A stretch of DNA of 64,000 nucleotides from Terriglobia bacterium. GTDB taxonomy: Bacteria; Acidobacteriota; Terriglobia; Versatilivoradales; Versatilivoraceae. This document shows, piece after piece, positions 54,729-63,717 of this stretch; position 1 is the first letter of the stretch, and the number at the start of each line of letters is the position of its first letter. Where the stretch lies: contig OX638355.1 of the NCBI GenBank assembly GCA_951813285.1, positions 1,335,136 to 1,399,135 of the forward strand, given 5' to 3'. The translations under genes were made by a program, and so were the position numbers. The notes under the pieces are model-generated. The model was given only the letters and a program-made list of their open reading frames with translations, was not told where the DNA came from and searched no databases.

Positions 54729-56333
54729 TCAGTCCTGCTTTCGCTCGCTGCCTGGCCCGGCCTCGGCTCGAGCCCTTCCTTTCCCGTCCCACAAGGTCAG
54801 GCCCCGCAGCCCGGCCCTGGACGGGGCGGGAGACGCCAGGCTGATCAGGTAGCCGGGAATGACCGTGCCCGCGAAGCTGACAAAGGTCAGCCAGAACTTG
54901 GAGACCTGCTCGACGGTGGCAGCCGTGTAGGGGTCGGGCCCTCCCGGCAGCAGCAGCCACTGCCCGTCGATCTTGAACAGCCAGTACTTGGTGACCACCA
55001 CCAGCAGGTAGCCGACCACCGCTCCCAAGGAGGCTCCCCAGCCCGTGGCCCGGCGGGTGGCGGTTCCCAGAACGAACATGCCTACCGCGCAGCCGAAAAA
55101 CGGGGCCACCACCGAAGCCATGGTGCCCACGATGGTGTCCTGGCCCGTCAGGAACTGGGCCAGCACCGCGATGACAACAGCCCAGAGCAGCGTCAGGCCG
55201 CGGGCCAGCCGCAGGCAGTGGCCGTCGGGAGCGTCGGGCCGAATCAGCCGCTTGTAGTAGTCTTCCACGCAGACCGTGCTGATGGTGTGGGTTCCCGAAT
55301 CGATGCTCGACATGGCGGCCGCGAAAATGGAGGCCAGGATGAGGCCCGCCAGCCCGCCCCTCATTTCGTTGAGGACAAAGTGGGGGAAGGCGCGGTCGGC
55401 GCTCCCGATCCCCACGGCCAGCTCCGGGTTCAACTGATGGTGGGCGTAGAGAACCAGCCCCAGACCGTAGATCAGCACGGTGACCGGGATCGACAGGAAG
55501 GGCTTGAACCAGACCGCCCGCCGGGCGTCTCGCAGGGATGCGCAGGAGAGGTAGCGCTGCATGCTGACCTGGTCGGTCAGGTTGGCGACGCCGTTGACGG
55601 CGCCCGCGGTCAGGGCCATCCAGACGGTGATGCGGGTGGTGGGATCCAGGCTGAAGTCGAACATCCTCAGCTTGTCGTCGCGGACAATCACGGCCAGGAG
55701 CTCGGAGGCCGGGTCCTTCCAGAAGATCAGGCCGACCGCTGCAGCCAGGCCCAGGGTGAAGAGGAAAAACTGCAGGACGTCGGTCCAGATAATGGCCTTC
55801 ATGCCGCCCACCAGCGTGTAGGCGGTGGCGATCGCCGTGGTCAGGATGATGGAGACCGCGGGCTCGATTCCGGTGAGTTCCTCGATGGCCAGGGAGACGG
55901 CCACCACGATGGTGGCCATCCAGGCCAGGCGGGAGATGATGAAGACCGCGCTGGCCAGGAGCCGGGTGGGGTAGTTGAACCTCCGTTCCAGGTACTCGTA
56001 GATGGAGGTCAACTGCAGTCGATAGAAGAAGTCCAGAAACAAGTAGATGGCGAGGGGCACGCACAGAAAGCCGCAGATGCTGAAGAGGAGATACTTCAGA
56101 TCGTAGCCGTAGGCTTCACCCGGGGTTCCCAGGTAGCTGATGGCCGACAACAGGCTGGCCAACTGGGAGATGCCGACCGCCGCCCAGCCCATGGACCGGC
56201 CCGCCAGCAGGAAGTTGGCCGAGCTGGCCTGCTGGCGCGAGAATCCGACGCCGATTGCCAGCACCAGCAGGGCGTAGGCCACGATCAGCCCGTAGTCCAT
56301 CCACTGCAGCTGAATCTGGCAGAGCAAGGCCAA
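54729..56333 (-). CDS. Sodium:solute symporter (SSS family), second copy
   Basis: The protein has about 13 transmembrane helices with SSS motifs: ANFLLAGRSMGWAAVGISQL, TSIYEYLERRFNYPTRLL, YTLVGGMKAIIWTDVLQFF and AAAMSSIDSGTHTISTVCVE. The start is uncertain. A TTG at 56333 has GGGAGG eight bases upstream and gives 534 residues; the ATG at 56300 (MDYGLIVAYALLVLAIG) has no ribosome site, and an open extension reaches 56528. It is one base from the downstream Nramp-like gene and divergent from a hydroxyacid dehydrogenase gene, whose substrate or product could be what it carries. That link is inference. Confidence 0.9.
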   Translation of the reverse strand: MALLCQIQLQWMDYGLIVAYALLVLAIGVGFSRQQASSANFLLAGRSMGWAAVGISQLASLLSAISYLGTPGEAYGYDLKYLLFSICGFLCVPLAIYLFLDFFYRLQLTSIYEYLERRFNYPTRLLASAVFIISRLAWMATIVVAVSLAIEELTGIEPAVSIILTTAIATAYTLVGGMKAIIWTDVLQFFLFTLGLAAAVGLIFWKDPASELLAVIVRDDKLRMFDFSLDPTTRITVWMALTAGAVNGVANLTDQVSMQRYLSCASLRDARRAVWFKPFLSIPVTVLIYGLGLVLYAHHQLNPELAVGIGSADRAFPHFVLNEMRGGLAGLILASIFAAAMSSIDSGTHTISTVCVEDYYKRLIRPDAPDGHCLRLARGLTLLWAVVIAVLAQFLTGQDTIVGTMASVVAPFFGCAVGMFVLGTATRRATGWGASLGAVVGYLLVVVTKYWLFKIDGQWLLLPGGPDPYTAATVEQVSKFWLTFVSFAGTVIPGYLISLASPAPSRAGLRGLTLWDGKGRARAEAGPGSERKQD

Positions 56334-56552
56334 CGGCGAGACCTCCCGGGTGGTGGTCACCCGACTGTCGATCAGGAATGCGGGAACGGCATTGTACACC
56401 CTGGCTCGGAGGTTCGCTCGCCGAACCTGGGGGCGGGGAATGGGCGGAGCTGCCGGCAGGTGACGGTTGGCGGGCTTGACGGTCGCGCGGCGGTGCGGTA
56501 ACTTCGGTCGAAATTTCTTGCATACCAAGTGACCATTGGGGGGCCCAAATCC

Positions 56553-57509
56553 ATGAAAGTTGTCCTCGACAGCGAAGCCGACCGCGAGTTTGTCGCGGAG
56601 CTCAGGAACTCTTTTCCTTCAGTCGACTTCTGCCCGGCTCCTACCCAGGCCGATCAGATCCGGGAGATCCCCGACGCCGAGGTCCTGTTCGGCGCCATTA
56701 GCCCGGCCGTCTTCGAGGCGGCCGGGAAGTTGCGCTGGTGCCACTTCGTGGGAGCGGGGTTCGACCCGCTGGTGCGGGGCAATCCCGCCTTCGTGGCCAG
56801 CGACGTGGTCCTGACCAACGCGCCCGCCACTCATGCCATCGCCATGGCCGACCACGTCATGGCCATGATTCTGATGCTCGCCCACCGGATGGTGGACATG
56901 CTGGACGATCAGCGGGCCCACCGCTGGGACGTCGACAAGTACCGGGCCCAGATTACGGAACTCGACGGCGCCACCCTGGGGATTCTGGCCCTGGGCGCCA
57001 TCGGGCGGGCCGTGGCCGTGCGGGCCCGGGCCTTCGGCATGCGGGTCTGTGGCGTGGACGTGAAGCCCATGGAGCCGCCGGCGGGAGTGACCGAGGCCTG
57101 GACTCTCGAGGGACTGGAGCGGTTGCTCGAGATCTCCGACTGGTTCGTGGTGACGGCGCCCCTCACCGACGGCACCGACGGACTGCTGAACCGGGAGCGA
57201 ATCGGCCGGCTCAAGCAGGGCAGCCGCCTGATCGTCATCTCCCGGGGCGGCATCGTGGATGAAGCGGCGGTGGCGGAGGGGCTCAGGTCGGGAAGCATCG
57301 CTGGGGCCGGCTTCGACGCCACCAGGCCCGAACCCCCGGCGGACGACAGCCCGCTCTGGGACCTGCCCAACGTCCTGATCTCCCCCCACGTTTCCGGCGA
57401 CTCCCCCCAGACCTGGGAGCGCCGCTACCGGATCTTCAAGGACAACCTGGCGCGCTACCTCAAGGGAGAGCCCCTGCTGAATGTCTGCGACAAGCGGGCT
57501 GGATTCTGA
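56553..57509 (+). CDS. D-2-hydroxyacid dehydrogenase (NAD-dependent)
   Basis: The 318-residue enzyme shows the D-isomer-specific 2-hydroxyacid dehydrogenase fold: an N-terminal catalytic half, the Rossmann motif in GILALGAIGRAVAVRARAFG, and the catalytic residues Arg (VISRGGIVDE), Glu (RPEPPADDSPLWDLPN) and His (ISPHVSGDSP). The family reduces 2-oxoacids or oxidises 2-hydroxyacids, as phosphoglycerate, glyoxylate or hydroxypyruvate dehydrogenases do; the exact substrate is not clear. The start at MKVVLDSEADREFV is chosen over a GTG 24 bases upstream. It is divergent from the SSS/Nramp-like pair. Confidence 0.93.
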   Translation: MKVVLDSEADREFVAELRNSFPSVDFCPAPTQADQIREIPDAEVLFGAISPAVFEAAGKLRWCHFVGAGFDPLVRGNPAFVASDVVLTNAPATHAIAMADHVMAMILMLAHRMVDMLDDQRAHRWDVDKYRAQITELDGATLGILALGAIGRAVAVRARAFGMRVCGVDVKPMEPPAGVTEAWTLEGLERLLEISDWFVVTAPLTDGTDGLLNRERIGRLKQGSRLIVISRGGIVDEAAVAEGLRSGSIAGAGFDATRPEPPADDSPLWDLPNVLISPHVSGDSPQTWERRYRIFKDNLARYLKGEPLLNVCDKRAGF

Positions 57510-57565
57510 GGTAAGATTGGACCGAAGGCGAAGCGTGCGCTTCGCCGCAGACGCAAGAGGGTTCG

Positions 57566-57766
57566 ATGAGCAAGCAACACTTTCCAGCCGGCTGGGATGA
57601 GGGCTGGGTCCAACGTGTTCTGGAGCACTACGAAGCGCAAAGCGACGACGAAGCTGTTGCCGAGGACGAAGCTGCGTTCGAAAGCCCCACTCACACGGCG
57701 ATCGAAGTACCGGTTGATCTCGTTCCGGAAGTTCGCGAGCTGATCGCAAAGCGCGAGGCCGATTGA
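57566..57766 (+). CDS. Small acidic antitoxin-like protein
   Basis: The 66-residue protein reads MSKQHFPAGWDEGWVQRVLE, then HYEAQSDDEAVAEDEAAFES, and ends VEVP-like (IEVPVDLVPEVRELIAKREAD). The G-W-D-E...V-L-x-H-Y-E pattern with an acidic middle and an E-V-P-x-x-L-V-P-x-V-R-E-L-I tail is shared by small conserved proteins found near toxin-antitoxin genes. The role is not established. A frame starting TTG at 57763 (LIVIDARPIIS) overlaps its stop and may be a toxin trace. The 286 bases after it hold no other gene. Confidence 0.6.
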   Translation: MSKQHFPAGWDEGWVQRVLEHYEAQSDDEAVAEDEAAFESPTHTAIEVPVDLVPEVRELIAKREAD

Positions 57767-58052
57767 TCGTCATCGACGCTCGTCCCATAATTTCCCCACA
57801 AGTCCGTGTGCTTCACCGGATCACCGGATCGGATTGCTCCGTAATTCCCGATAGTGCCTCTGAGAAGCTCCCGGGATTCTTTCCTGCTGAACTGCTAGGA
57901 ACGGGTTTGACTTTGCATGGAAAGGTCTGGTCTGCGGGTCCTTGGGAACCGAAAAATCGCAGTCGGAGACCTCCGGGCGACCTCGGAAACGGTGTGCGAC
58001 CGGGAGTGCCCTGAGCAGGACTGAACGGTGATGACGAGGCCCAGGAGATCCC

Positions 58053-59936
58053 ATGACCGATGACAGCAGCCAGAGGCTGGATGGCCGACCGACGCCGGAG
58101 AGCCCCGGCGACGGGACCGCCACGGGCCAAACCGAATTCGTTCCTCCCCATCCCGGGTCTCGCAAGATGCCGCGCTGGAACCCCGGCGAGCTGATCGACG
58201 CTCCCAGGTTCGTCCGGAAGCACTGGTATGCCTTTCTGGGCCCCGGGCTGGTGGCGGGGGCGGGAGCCATCGGCGGCGGCGAGTGGCTGCTGGGTCCGCT
58301 GGTGACGGCCCGCTACGGGGGCGCGCTGCTGTGGCTGGCCACCCTCAGCATCCTGGCCCAGGGCCTCTACAACATCGAGATCAGCCGCTACACCCTCTAC
58401 ACCGGCGAGCCCATCTTCACCGGCAAATTCCGGACCGCGCCGGGACCCCGGTTCTGGCTGGCCGTCTACCTGATCCTGGATTTCGGCTCGGTCTTTCCCT
58501 ATCTGGCCGCCACCGCGGCCACACCGGTGATGATCCTGCTGCTTGGCGGCCAGATGCCCGATCCGGACGCGGTGCCGCTGCACTGGTGGATGCACAAGCT
58601 CACCGCCACCGCCATATTCGCCGTCTCGGTGATTCCCTTGATCTTCGGAGGCAAGGTCTACAACTCGCTGAAGGCGGTGATGTCCCTCAAGCTGGTCACG
58701 GTCTTCGGCTTTCTGCTGATTGTGGCGCTGCTCTATTCCAGTCCCTCGACCTGGGCCGACATCGGGAGCGGCTTCTTCAAGTTCGGAACCGTGCCCGTTC
58801 TCAGCGGGGAGGACCGCAACGGCAACGGAAGGCTGGACCCCGGAGAGGACTGGGACGGGGACGGCCATCTGGACGTGGTCGAACGCAGGCTGGAGCCTAC
58901 CGTCGACTCCGACGGCGACGGCCGGCCCGACACCTGGGAGCGGGGTCCCCAGGGGCAGCTGGTGAAACACGAGGACCTGGACGGGGATGGATTTCCGGAC
59001 GGTCCCAACGTGGAAAACGTGTTTGTCTCCTGGTTCGGCAAGGGGACTCTGCCCACCATCGATTTCACCCTGATCGCCTTTATCGCCGCCATGGCCGCCA
59101 TCGCCGGCAACGGAGGGCTGAGCAATACGCCCATCAGCAACTTCACCCGCGACCAGGGTTGGGGCATGGGACACCATGTGGGCGCCATCCCCAGCATGGT
59201 GGGTGGTCAGGGGATAACCCTGTCCCACGTGGGGTCGGTGTTCGAGGTGAACCGGCAATCGCTGCCGCGCTGGCGGCGCTGGTACCGGCACGTGGTGCGC
59301 GACCAGTGCGCCATCTGGATTCCCGCCTGCTTCATAGGCCTGGCCCTGCCCAGTATGTTGTCGGTGGAGTTCCTGCGGCGCGGCACCGAGGCCGACCGCT
59401 GGAACGCGGCGGCGCTGACGGCCGAGGGGGTGGGCAGGCAGGCCGCCAACCCGCCCGACGGCGTGCTGGCGTCCATGACGGGTCTCTCCGAGATCCTGGG
59501 CGGCACTGCCTGGGGAAATCTTTTCTGGGCTTCCACCCTCTTCTGCGGGTTTCTGGTGCTGGCCCCCACCATGGTCGGACACATCGACGGGGTGGTCCGC
59601 CGCTGGCTGGATACCATCTGGACTTCCAGCGCCAGGCTGCGCCAGGTGGACCCGTCCAGGATCGGCAGGATCTACTTCGGGCTGATCATGGGCTATTCCG
59701 TTCTGGGACTGGCCATGCTCTGGCTGAACGCGCCCACGGCGCTGATCAAGTTCGCCACCATCAGCTACAATTTCGCGTTGGGCATCAGTTGCTGCCATAC
59801 CCTGGTTCTCAACACGGTCCTGCTTCCACGGGAACTGAGGCCCGGCTGGTTTGTCCGCATCGCCATGGCGCTGGGAGGCATCTTCTTTTTCCTTCTGGGG
59901 GTGGCGGCGACCTTGAGGGAGATGGGAATAATTTGA
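58053..59936 (+). CDS. Nramp-like permease with an inserted calcium-binding loop
   Basis: The 627-residue protein has about 11 transmembrane helices. The first, FLGPGLVAGAGAIGGGEWLL, lies at the Nramp helix 1 position but lacks D-P-G-N. Between two central helices (GFLLIVALLYSSP and FTLIAFIAAMAAIAGNGG) lies an insertion at about residues 252-325. It carries four D-x-[DN]-G-[DN]-G loops: DRNGNGRLD, DWDGDGHLD, DSDGDGRPD and DLDGDGFPD. These match EF-hand/thrombospondin-3-type calcium loops of secreted proteins. An AGGAGA site precedes the ATG. A role in calcium-controlled transport or surface anchoring is possible; the substrate is unknown. Confidence 0.8.
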   Translation: MTDDSSQRLDGRPTPESPGDGTATGQTEFVPPHPGSRKMPRWNPGELIDAPRFVRKHWYAFLGPGLVAGAGAIGGGEWLLGPLVTARYGGALLWLATLSILAQGLYNIEISRYTLYTGEPIFTGKFRTAPGPRFWLAVYLILDFGSVFPYLAATAATPVMILLLGGQMPDPDAVPLHWWMHKLTATAIFAVSVIPLIFGGKVYNSLKAVMSLKLVTVFGFLLIVALLYSSPSTWADIGSGFFKFGTVPVLSGEDRNGNGRLDPGEDWDGDGHLDVVERRLEPTVDSDGDGRPDTWERGPQGQLVKHEDLDGDGFPDGPNVENVFVSWFGKGTLPTIDFTLIAFIAAMAAIAGNGGLSNTPISNFTRDQGWGMGHHVGAIPSMVGGQGITLSHVGSVFEVNRQSLPRWRRWYRHVVRDQCAIWIPACFIGLALPSMLSVEFLRRGTEADRWNAAALTAEGVGRQAANPPDGVLASMTGLSEILGGTAWGNLFWASTLFCGFLVLAPTMVGHIDGVVRRWLDTIWTSSARLRQVDPSRIGRIYFGLIMGYSVLGLAMLWLNAPTALIKFATISYNFALGISCCHTLVLNTVLLPRELRPGWFVRIAMALGGIFFFLLGVAATLREMGII

Positions 59937-60009
59937 GCCGTCATCGCACGGGGAGCGACCCGGTGCGATATGCGGGCTAGTGAACCTGCAAGAAAGGGAG
60001 GTACTGCCG

Positions 60010-61017
60010 ATGACATTCAAGGGACGTGGGCGCAGGCGGTTGCTGGGAGCCGGTTTGGGGAGCCTGGCGGGATCGGCCCTGGCGGGTCTGGCCGGCTGCG
60101 CAAAGCCGCGGGAGAAGGAGAATCCCTGGAAGTCCGCCCTCCAACTGGATACCTCCAGACAGCGGGTCTCGGGAAGCGAGGAGGCGCTGGCGGCGGCCAT
60201 CCGCCGAGGGGCGGACCTGCGCATCCGGACGGAATTCAAGAACAACGAACACATCGATACCAGTTCCGACAGTGCCGAGTTGATCGAGGAAGTGGCGGAG
60301 TTTGCCGGCACCTATCTGATGGAAGACCGGTGGGTGGCCGGAATCATGACCCTGCGTCAGCCCATCAGCTTGCCGGACGGCTTCGGGTCCCGGCCCTCCA
60401 TGTCCTTTTTCCTCTACAACCAGGACGGCCGCCAGGCCATCGCCCGCCCCTTTCTGGACGGGGGAGAGATCACGGCCGAACCGGGCCCGTCCGAGTTGGC
60501 TGACCACGGCCGCATGCCCAAGTACCACCAAATGGACAGTTGGGACAAGGGGACCAATGCACCCAGCAGCAACTTCATCTACGATTTCGATCTCTTCAAG
60601 TACCTGGTGAGGGACGATTGGGAGGAGGTGCTGTCCCACACTGCCGAGGGCAAGGTGCTTTCGGGCTCGGCGGAGGAGCTGGGCCGAAAGGTGGCGGACG
60701 GAAAAGAGGTCAAGGTGGCCGTCCGGGGCCTCTGCGCCGACCTGGCGGGCAAGGACGAGGAGAGCATCGACCACGAGGTCTTCGTCAAGACCGGATCCTG
60801 CTACTACTATACCGAGCAGCGGCTGTTCATCGCCGGGACCCACCCCCTGGTCCGAGTCAAGCCGGGGGTGCCGCTGCAGTACGAGAGCCGGGGGTGGGAC
60901 TTCGGATGGCTGATGGCCCGCACCGACGGATACGTGGCCCGCCTGCTGCTAAATCCCTACACCCTCAAGTTCGAAAGGAGCCAGGGCCACTACCCGATCC
61001 GCTGGTTCGTGCGGTGA
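60010..61017 (+). CDS. Tat-type lipoprotein of unknown function
   Basis: The 335-residue protein starts after GGGAGG. The N-terminus (GRGRRRLLGAGLGSLAGSAL, then AGLAGC) has a twin-arginine stretch and a lipobox L-A-G-C at about residue 27, so export by Tat and lipid attachment are likely. The mature part has no recognised catalytic motif. Sequence such as ADLRIRTEFKNNEHIDTSSD and AGTYLMEDRWVAGIMTLRQP looks like a mixed alpha/beta domain. It follows the Nramp-like gene by 73 bases on the same strand and may be co-transcribed. No family is recognised. Confidence 0.7.
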   Translation: MTFKGRGRRRLLGAGLGSLAGSALAGLAGCAKPREKENPWKSALQLDTSRQRVSGSEEALAAAIRRGADLRIRTEFKNNEHIDTSSDSAELIEEVAEFAGTYLMEDRWVAGIMTLRQPISLPDGFGSRPSMSFFLYNQDGRQAIARPFLDGGEITAEPGPSELADHGRMPKYHQMDSWDKGTNAPSSNFIYDFDLFKYLVRDDWEEVLSHTAEGKVLSGSAEELGRKVADGKEVKVAVRGLCADLAGKDEESIDHEVFVKTGSCYYYTEQRLFIAGTHPLVRVKPGVPLQYESRGWDFGWLMARTDGYVARLLLNPYTLKFERSQGHYPIRWFVR

Positions 61018-61251
61018 ACGGGGGTGTGTCTTCCGTGTTTTTCACCGGGGGCTGGGTGCAGCAGGGGGCACAGGAGACGTTGTCGAATTGCCGGAAAAAC
61101 CCGCTCGCACCGAATGTTGGAAGATGTCGGATGGAGATCGGCCATAGATCCCCCACCGGGGAAACCATTCCAATACCTCTATCGCCAAGAGATTGCAGAA
61201 CCGCCAATCCGAATTTATTCCAACTATTCAACAACGTCCTCTGGTTGCCGG

Positions 61252-61467
61252 TCAGCCGACCTTGGTAGAGCGGACCGGTAGCGATTCGGTCTCCAGCGCC
61301 GAAAGATCCAATCGCTTCGATGCATGGTCGATGTCAAAACCGAGCACGTTGCCAGCCGCATCGAAATCGACGTTTAGTCCCTCTGAGACCTCGTGTGTCT
61401 CCGCGCCCGGCCCGGCCTTGAGCTCGACATAGAGACTGTCCGTCTCGGGATAGTATTGAAGCTTCAC
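61252..61467 (-). CDS. DUF2283 small protein
   Basis: The 71-residue protein opens MKLQYYPETDSLYVELKAGP and continues VSEGLNVDFDAAGNVLGFDI, then HASKRLDLSAL. This is the DUF2283 pattern: a Y-x-x-x-x-D-x-x-Y-[IV] strand followed by a D-x-x-G-x-[IV]-x-G-[IF]-[ED]-[IL] strand. Such proteins are commonly the second gene of small two-gene loci thought to be toxin-antitoxin-like. It overlaps the upstream partner by four bases. Confidence 0.85.
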   Translation of the reverse strand: MKLQYYPETDSLYVELKAGPGAETHEVSEGLNVDFDAAGNVLGFDIDHASKRLDLSALETESLPVRSTKVG

Positions 61468-61715
61468 GGCTGATCCTTTCGAAACCTCCGATCAAAGAAA
61501 GCATTGTGAATCGTCTCCCCGTCGTTGAGCGTGACCACGCGAAGAATGCGGGGAGTTCCTTCGCCAAGGCGGGTCACCTCGCCCCAGAAACGAATACGAC
61601 CGTCAGGTTGCTCCTCGCGATGGAGTGGAGCAGCGATGATGTTGGCGCACCAACCCGGGTCGATATAGGGACGCTTGGGGAGAATCCGCTCCTTGAAGTA
61701 CCGTGTCATCTTCAT
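61464..61715 (-). CDS. Partner of the DUF2283 protein (possible toxin)
   Basis: The 83-residue protein reads MKMTRYFKERILPKRPYIDP, then GWCANIIAAPLHREEQPDGR and IRFWGEVTRL, ending in TIHNAFFDRRFR. The pattern (R-P-Y-x-x-x-x-W-C, Q-x-D-G-R-I-R-x-W-G, L-x-D-G-E-T-x-H-N-A-F-F-D-R) is shared by small proteins encoded next to DUF2283. They are treated as toxin-like, without a proven activity. It starts four bases after the ABC-F stop and overlaps the DUF2283 gene, so it belongs to the same transcript. Confidence 0.7.
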   Translation of the reverse strand: MKMTRYFKERILPKRPYIDPGWCANIIAAPLHREEQPDGRIRFWGEVTRLGEGTPRILRVVTLNDGETIHNAFFDRRFRKDQP

Positions 61716-61719
61716 GCTA

Positions 61720-63654
61720 TCACATCACCGATTCTTCCAGCGTTCTCGAAAGTTCCTCCCACTCCTTGATCATTTCATCCAACCGCTTGCGATTGTGCTC
61801 CACCAGTTTGACCAGGCGGATGGATTCCTTTGCGCTTTTGAAAGTGCCCAGATCCAACTCCTGAGTGGCAATTTCCACTTCACACCGGGTGATTTCTTCC
61901 TCCAACCCCTGGTGCCGCTCCTTCATTTTCCGCACAAGAACAGGATTGATCTTCTTCGGTCGCAACGGTGTTCCACTCCGGTCGCCGGATCCCCCTGAAT
62001 TCTCCGCGCGCGGCCGCTCCTCTCGATCGTCCGGTTGGAGCGTGACCTGGCTCTTTTGCCGCAAGTAGTCTTCATAATTGCCGAAAAAATCCTGGAACTT
62101 GCCACCATCGAGCTCAAAGATTCGCGTTGCCAGCTTGTCAATGAAGTAACGATCGTGGGAAACAAAGACTACCGTTCCGCTGAACTCTTGCAGTGCTTCG
62201 AGCAGTACGTCCTTGGCTCGCAGGTCGAGGTGGTTGGTGGGCTCATCGAGCAACAGAAAATTTCGAGGTCGCAGCAACATGCGGAGGAGGGCATAGCGGT
62301 TGCGCTCGCCACCCGAAAGAACGCGAATCTGTTTGAAGACCTCGTCACTCGAAAACAGGAAGCAGCCGAGCAGAGTGCGCAGTTGCGTCTGGCCGCTCAG
62401 GGCAAGGGGTGCGATGCTCGAGACATCGTCGATCAGACGGGCGCCGGGGTCGAGCTCCTTATACTGGTCCTGTGCGAAATGGTCGACTTCCACGTTGTGT
62501 CCCAGCCGAAATTCACCTGCCGTTGCCGGCTCGCTTCCAGCCAGTATCTTGATCAGCGTGGATTTCCCGGCTCCATTCACCCCCACCAGACCTATGCGAT
62601 CCCCGCGGTTGATGACGAAGCTCATGCCCTGGAATACCTGATTGCCTGCATAACTCTTGGCGACCCCGCGAAACTCGGCCACCATGCGTCCGCTCCTGGG
62701 TGGCTGAGGAAACGCGAATCGGATGGTCTTTTCCCGGGCAGGTAATTCGATCCGTTTGATCTTCTCGAGTTCCTTGATTCGGCTCTGCACCTGCTTCGCC
62801 CTCGTGGCCTGGTAGCGGAAGCGATTGATGAAGATTTCAAGGCGTTCAATCTTTTCCCGCTGGTTGCGGTAGGCCGCCTGAAGTTGCGTTTGGCGCGCGG
62901 ATTTCTGGGCCAAGTAGCGTTCGTAGTTCCCGCTGTAAAAGTAGGCGCGCCGATTCCACAGCTCGAGAATCTTGTTCACCGTGGCATCCAGCATGTAGCG
63001 GTCGTGGGAGACCAGGACGAAGGCGTACGGATACTCGTTCAGGTACTGTTCCAACCAGTTGCGGGCCTCGAGATCGAGATGATTCGTCGGCTCGTCCAGC
63101 AACAGGAGCCTGGGCTTGATCAGCAAGAGCTTGGCCAGCGCCAGGCGCATTTGCCAGCCGCCGGCGAGTTCTTCCGTCGGACGGTTTGAATCTGCGGGCG
63201 CAAAGCCCAGGCCGCTCAGCACCGTACTGGCCTGCGCCTCCAATGAGTAGCCGTCGCGGCCCTGAAATTCGGTCTCGATCCGGTGATAACGATCCGTGAT
63301 CCGGTGGTACTCATGGCTGTGCGGATCAACTTCCGCCATCCGGTGAGCCAGGGCTTTCATTTCTTCCTCGAGCGCGAGCAGATCGCCGAAAACAGAGAGG
63401 CATTCTTCCAGAACTGTGCGCCCTGACAGTGACAGGCCATCCTGAGGAAGGTATCCGGCAGTCATATCTTTCGGCGCAGAAAACAGACCGCCATCGAGGG
63501 GCTCCATCCCCCCCAGGATCTTCAGCAGTGTTGTCTTGCCTGTCCCGTTTCCGCCTACCAGCCCAATGCGATCCGTCGACGTGATAAGCCAGTCGAGATC
63601 TTCGAACAAGCTCTGGGAGCCGAACTGTTTTCTGGCCGCAGAAAGTCGAATCAT
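61720..63654 (-). CDS. ABC-F family ATPase (ribosome-associated)
   Basis: The 644-residue protein has two ABC domains without membrane segments. Walker A motifs are GGNGTGKTTLL and GVNGAGKSTLI. Signature motifs are ELAGGWQMRLALAKLL and VLSGGERNRYALLRML, and Walker B is LLLLDEPTNHLDLEAR and LLLDEPTNHLDLRAK. A linker rich in charged helix (about 240-310, QTQLQAAYRNQREKIERLEI) separates them, and the C-terminus is a coiled coil (about 560-640). ABC-F proteins bind the ribosome and act in translation or antibiotic protection. Its ATG overlaps the stop of a truncated toxin gene, and a small toxin-like gene follows after four bases. Confidence 0.95.
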   Translation of the reverse strand: MIRLSAARKQFGSQSLFEDLDWLITSTDRIGLVGGNGTGKTTLLKILGGMEPLDGGLFSAPKDMTAGYLPQDGLSLSGRTVLEECLSVFGDLLALEEEMKALAHRMAEVDPHSHEYHRITDRYHRIETEFQGRDGYSLEAQASTVLSGLGFAPADSNRPTEELAGGWQMRLALAKLLLIKPRLLLLDEPTNHLDLEARNWLEQYLNEYPYAFVLVSHDRYMLDATVNKILELWNRRAYFYSGNYERYLAQKSARQTQLQAAYRNQREKIERLEIFINRFRYQATRAKQVQSRIKELEKIKRIELPAREKTIRFAFPQPPRSGRMVAEFRGVAKSYAGNQVFQGMSFVINRGDRIGLVGVNGAGKSTLIKILAGSEPATAGEFRLGHNVEVDHFAQDQYKELDPGARLIDDVSSIAPLALSGQTQLRTLLGCFLFSSDEVFKQIRVLSGGERNRYALLRMLLRPRNFLLLDEPTNHLDLRAKDVLLEALQEFSGTVVFVSHDRYFIDKLATRIFELDGGKFQDFFGNYEDYLRQKSQVTLQPDDREERPRAENSGGSGDRSGTPLRPKKINPVLVRKMKERHQGLEEEITRCEVEIATQELDLGTFKSAKESIRLVKLVEHNRKRLDEMIKEWEELSRTLEESVM

Positions 63655-63713
63655 GTGTATGCTCGGAGTTCTCCACGCAATTCCGAAACGACATTGGTGT
63701 CGAGCAGAAACAC
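63651..63713 (-). pseudogene. VapC/PIN toxin truncated to 20 codons
   Basis: A GTG start four bases after the antitoxin stop opens VFLLDTNVVSELRGELRAYT and a TGA. The F-L-L-D-T-N-V-V-S-E-L-R sequence is the classic first strand of PIN-domain toxins, holding the first active-site aspartate. The remaining 110 or so residues with the other acidic residues are absent, replaced by the ABC-F gene, whose ATG lies in the toxin's last codons. The antitoxin upstream is intact. Confidence 0.8.
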
Positions 63714-63717
63714 GGAC

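Noticed and set aside
55045-56501. Long plus-strand frames across the SSS gene
   Set aside because: They are antisense to a clear multi-helix symporter and are rich in Gln/Gly/Asp without motifs.
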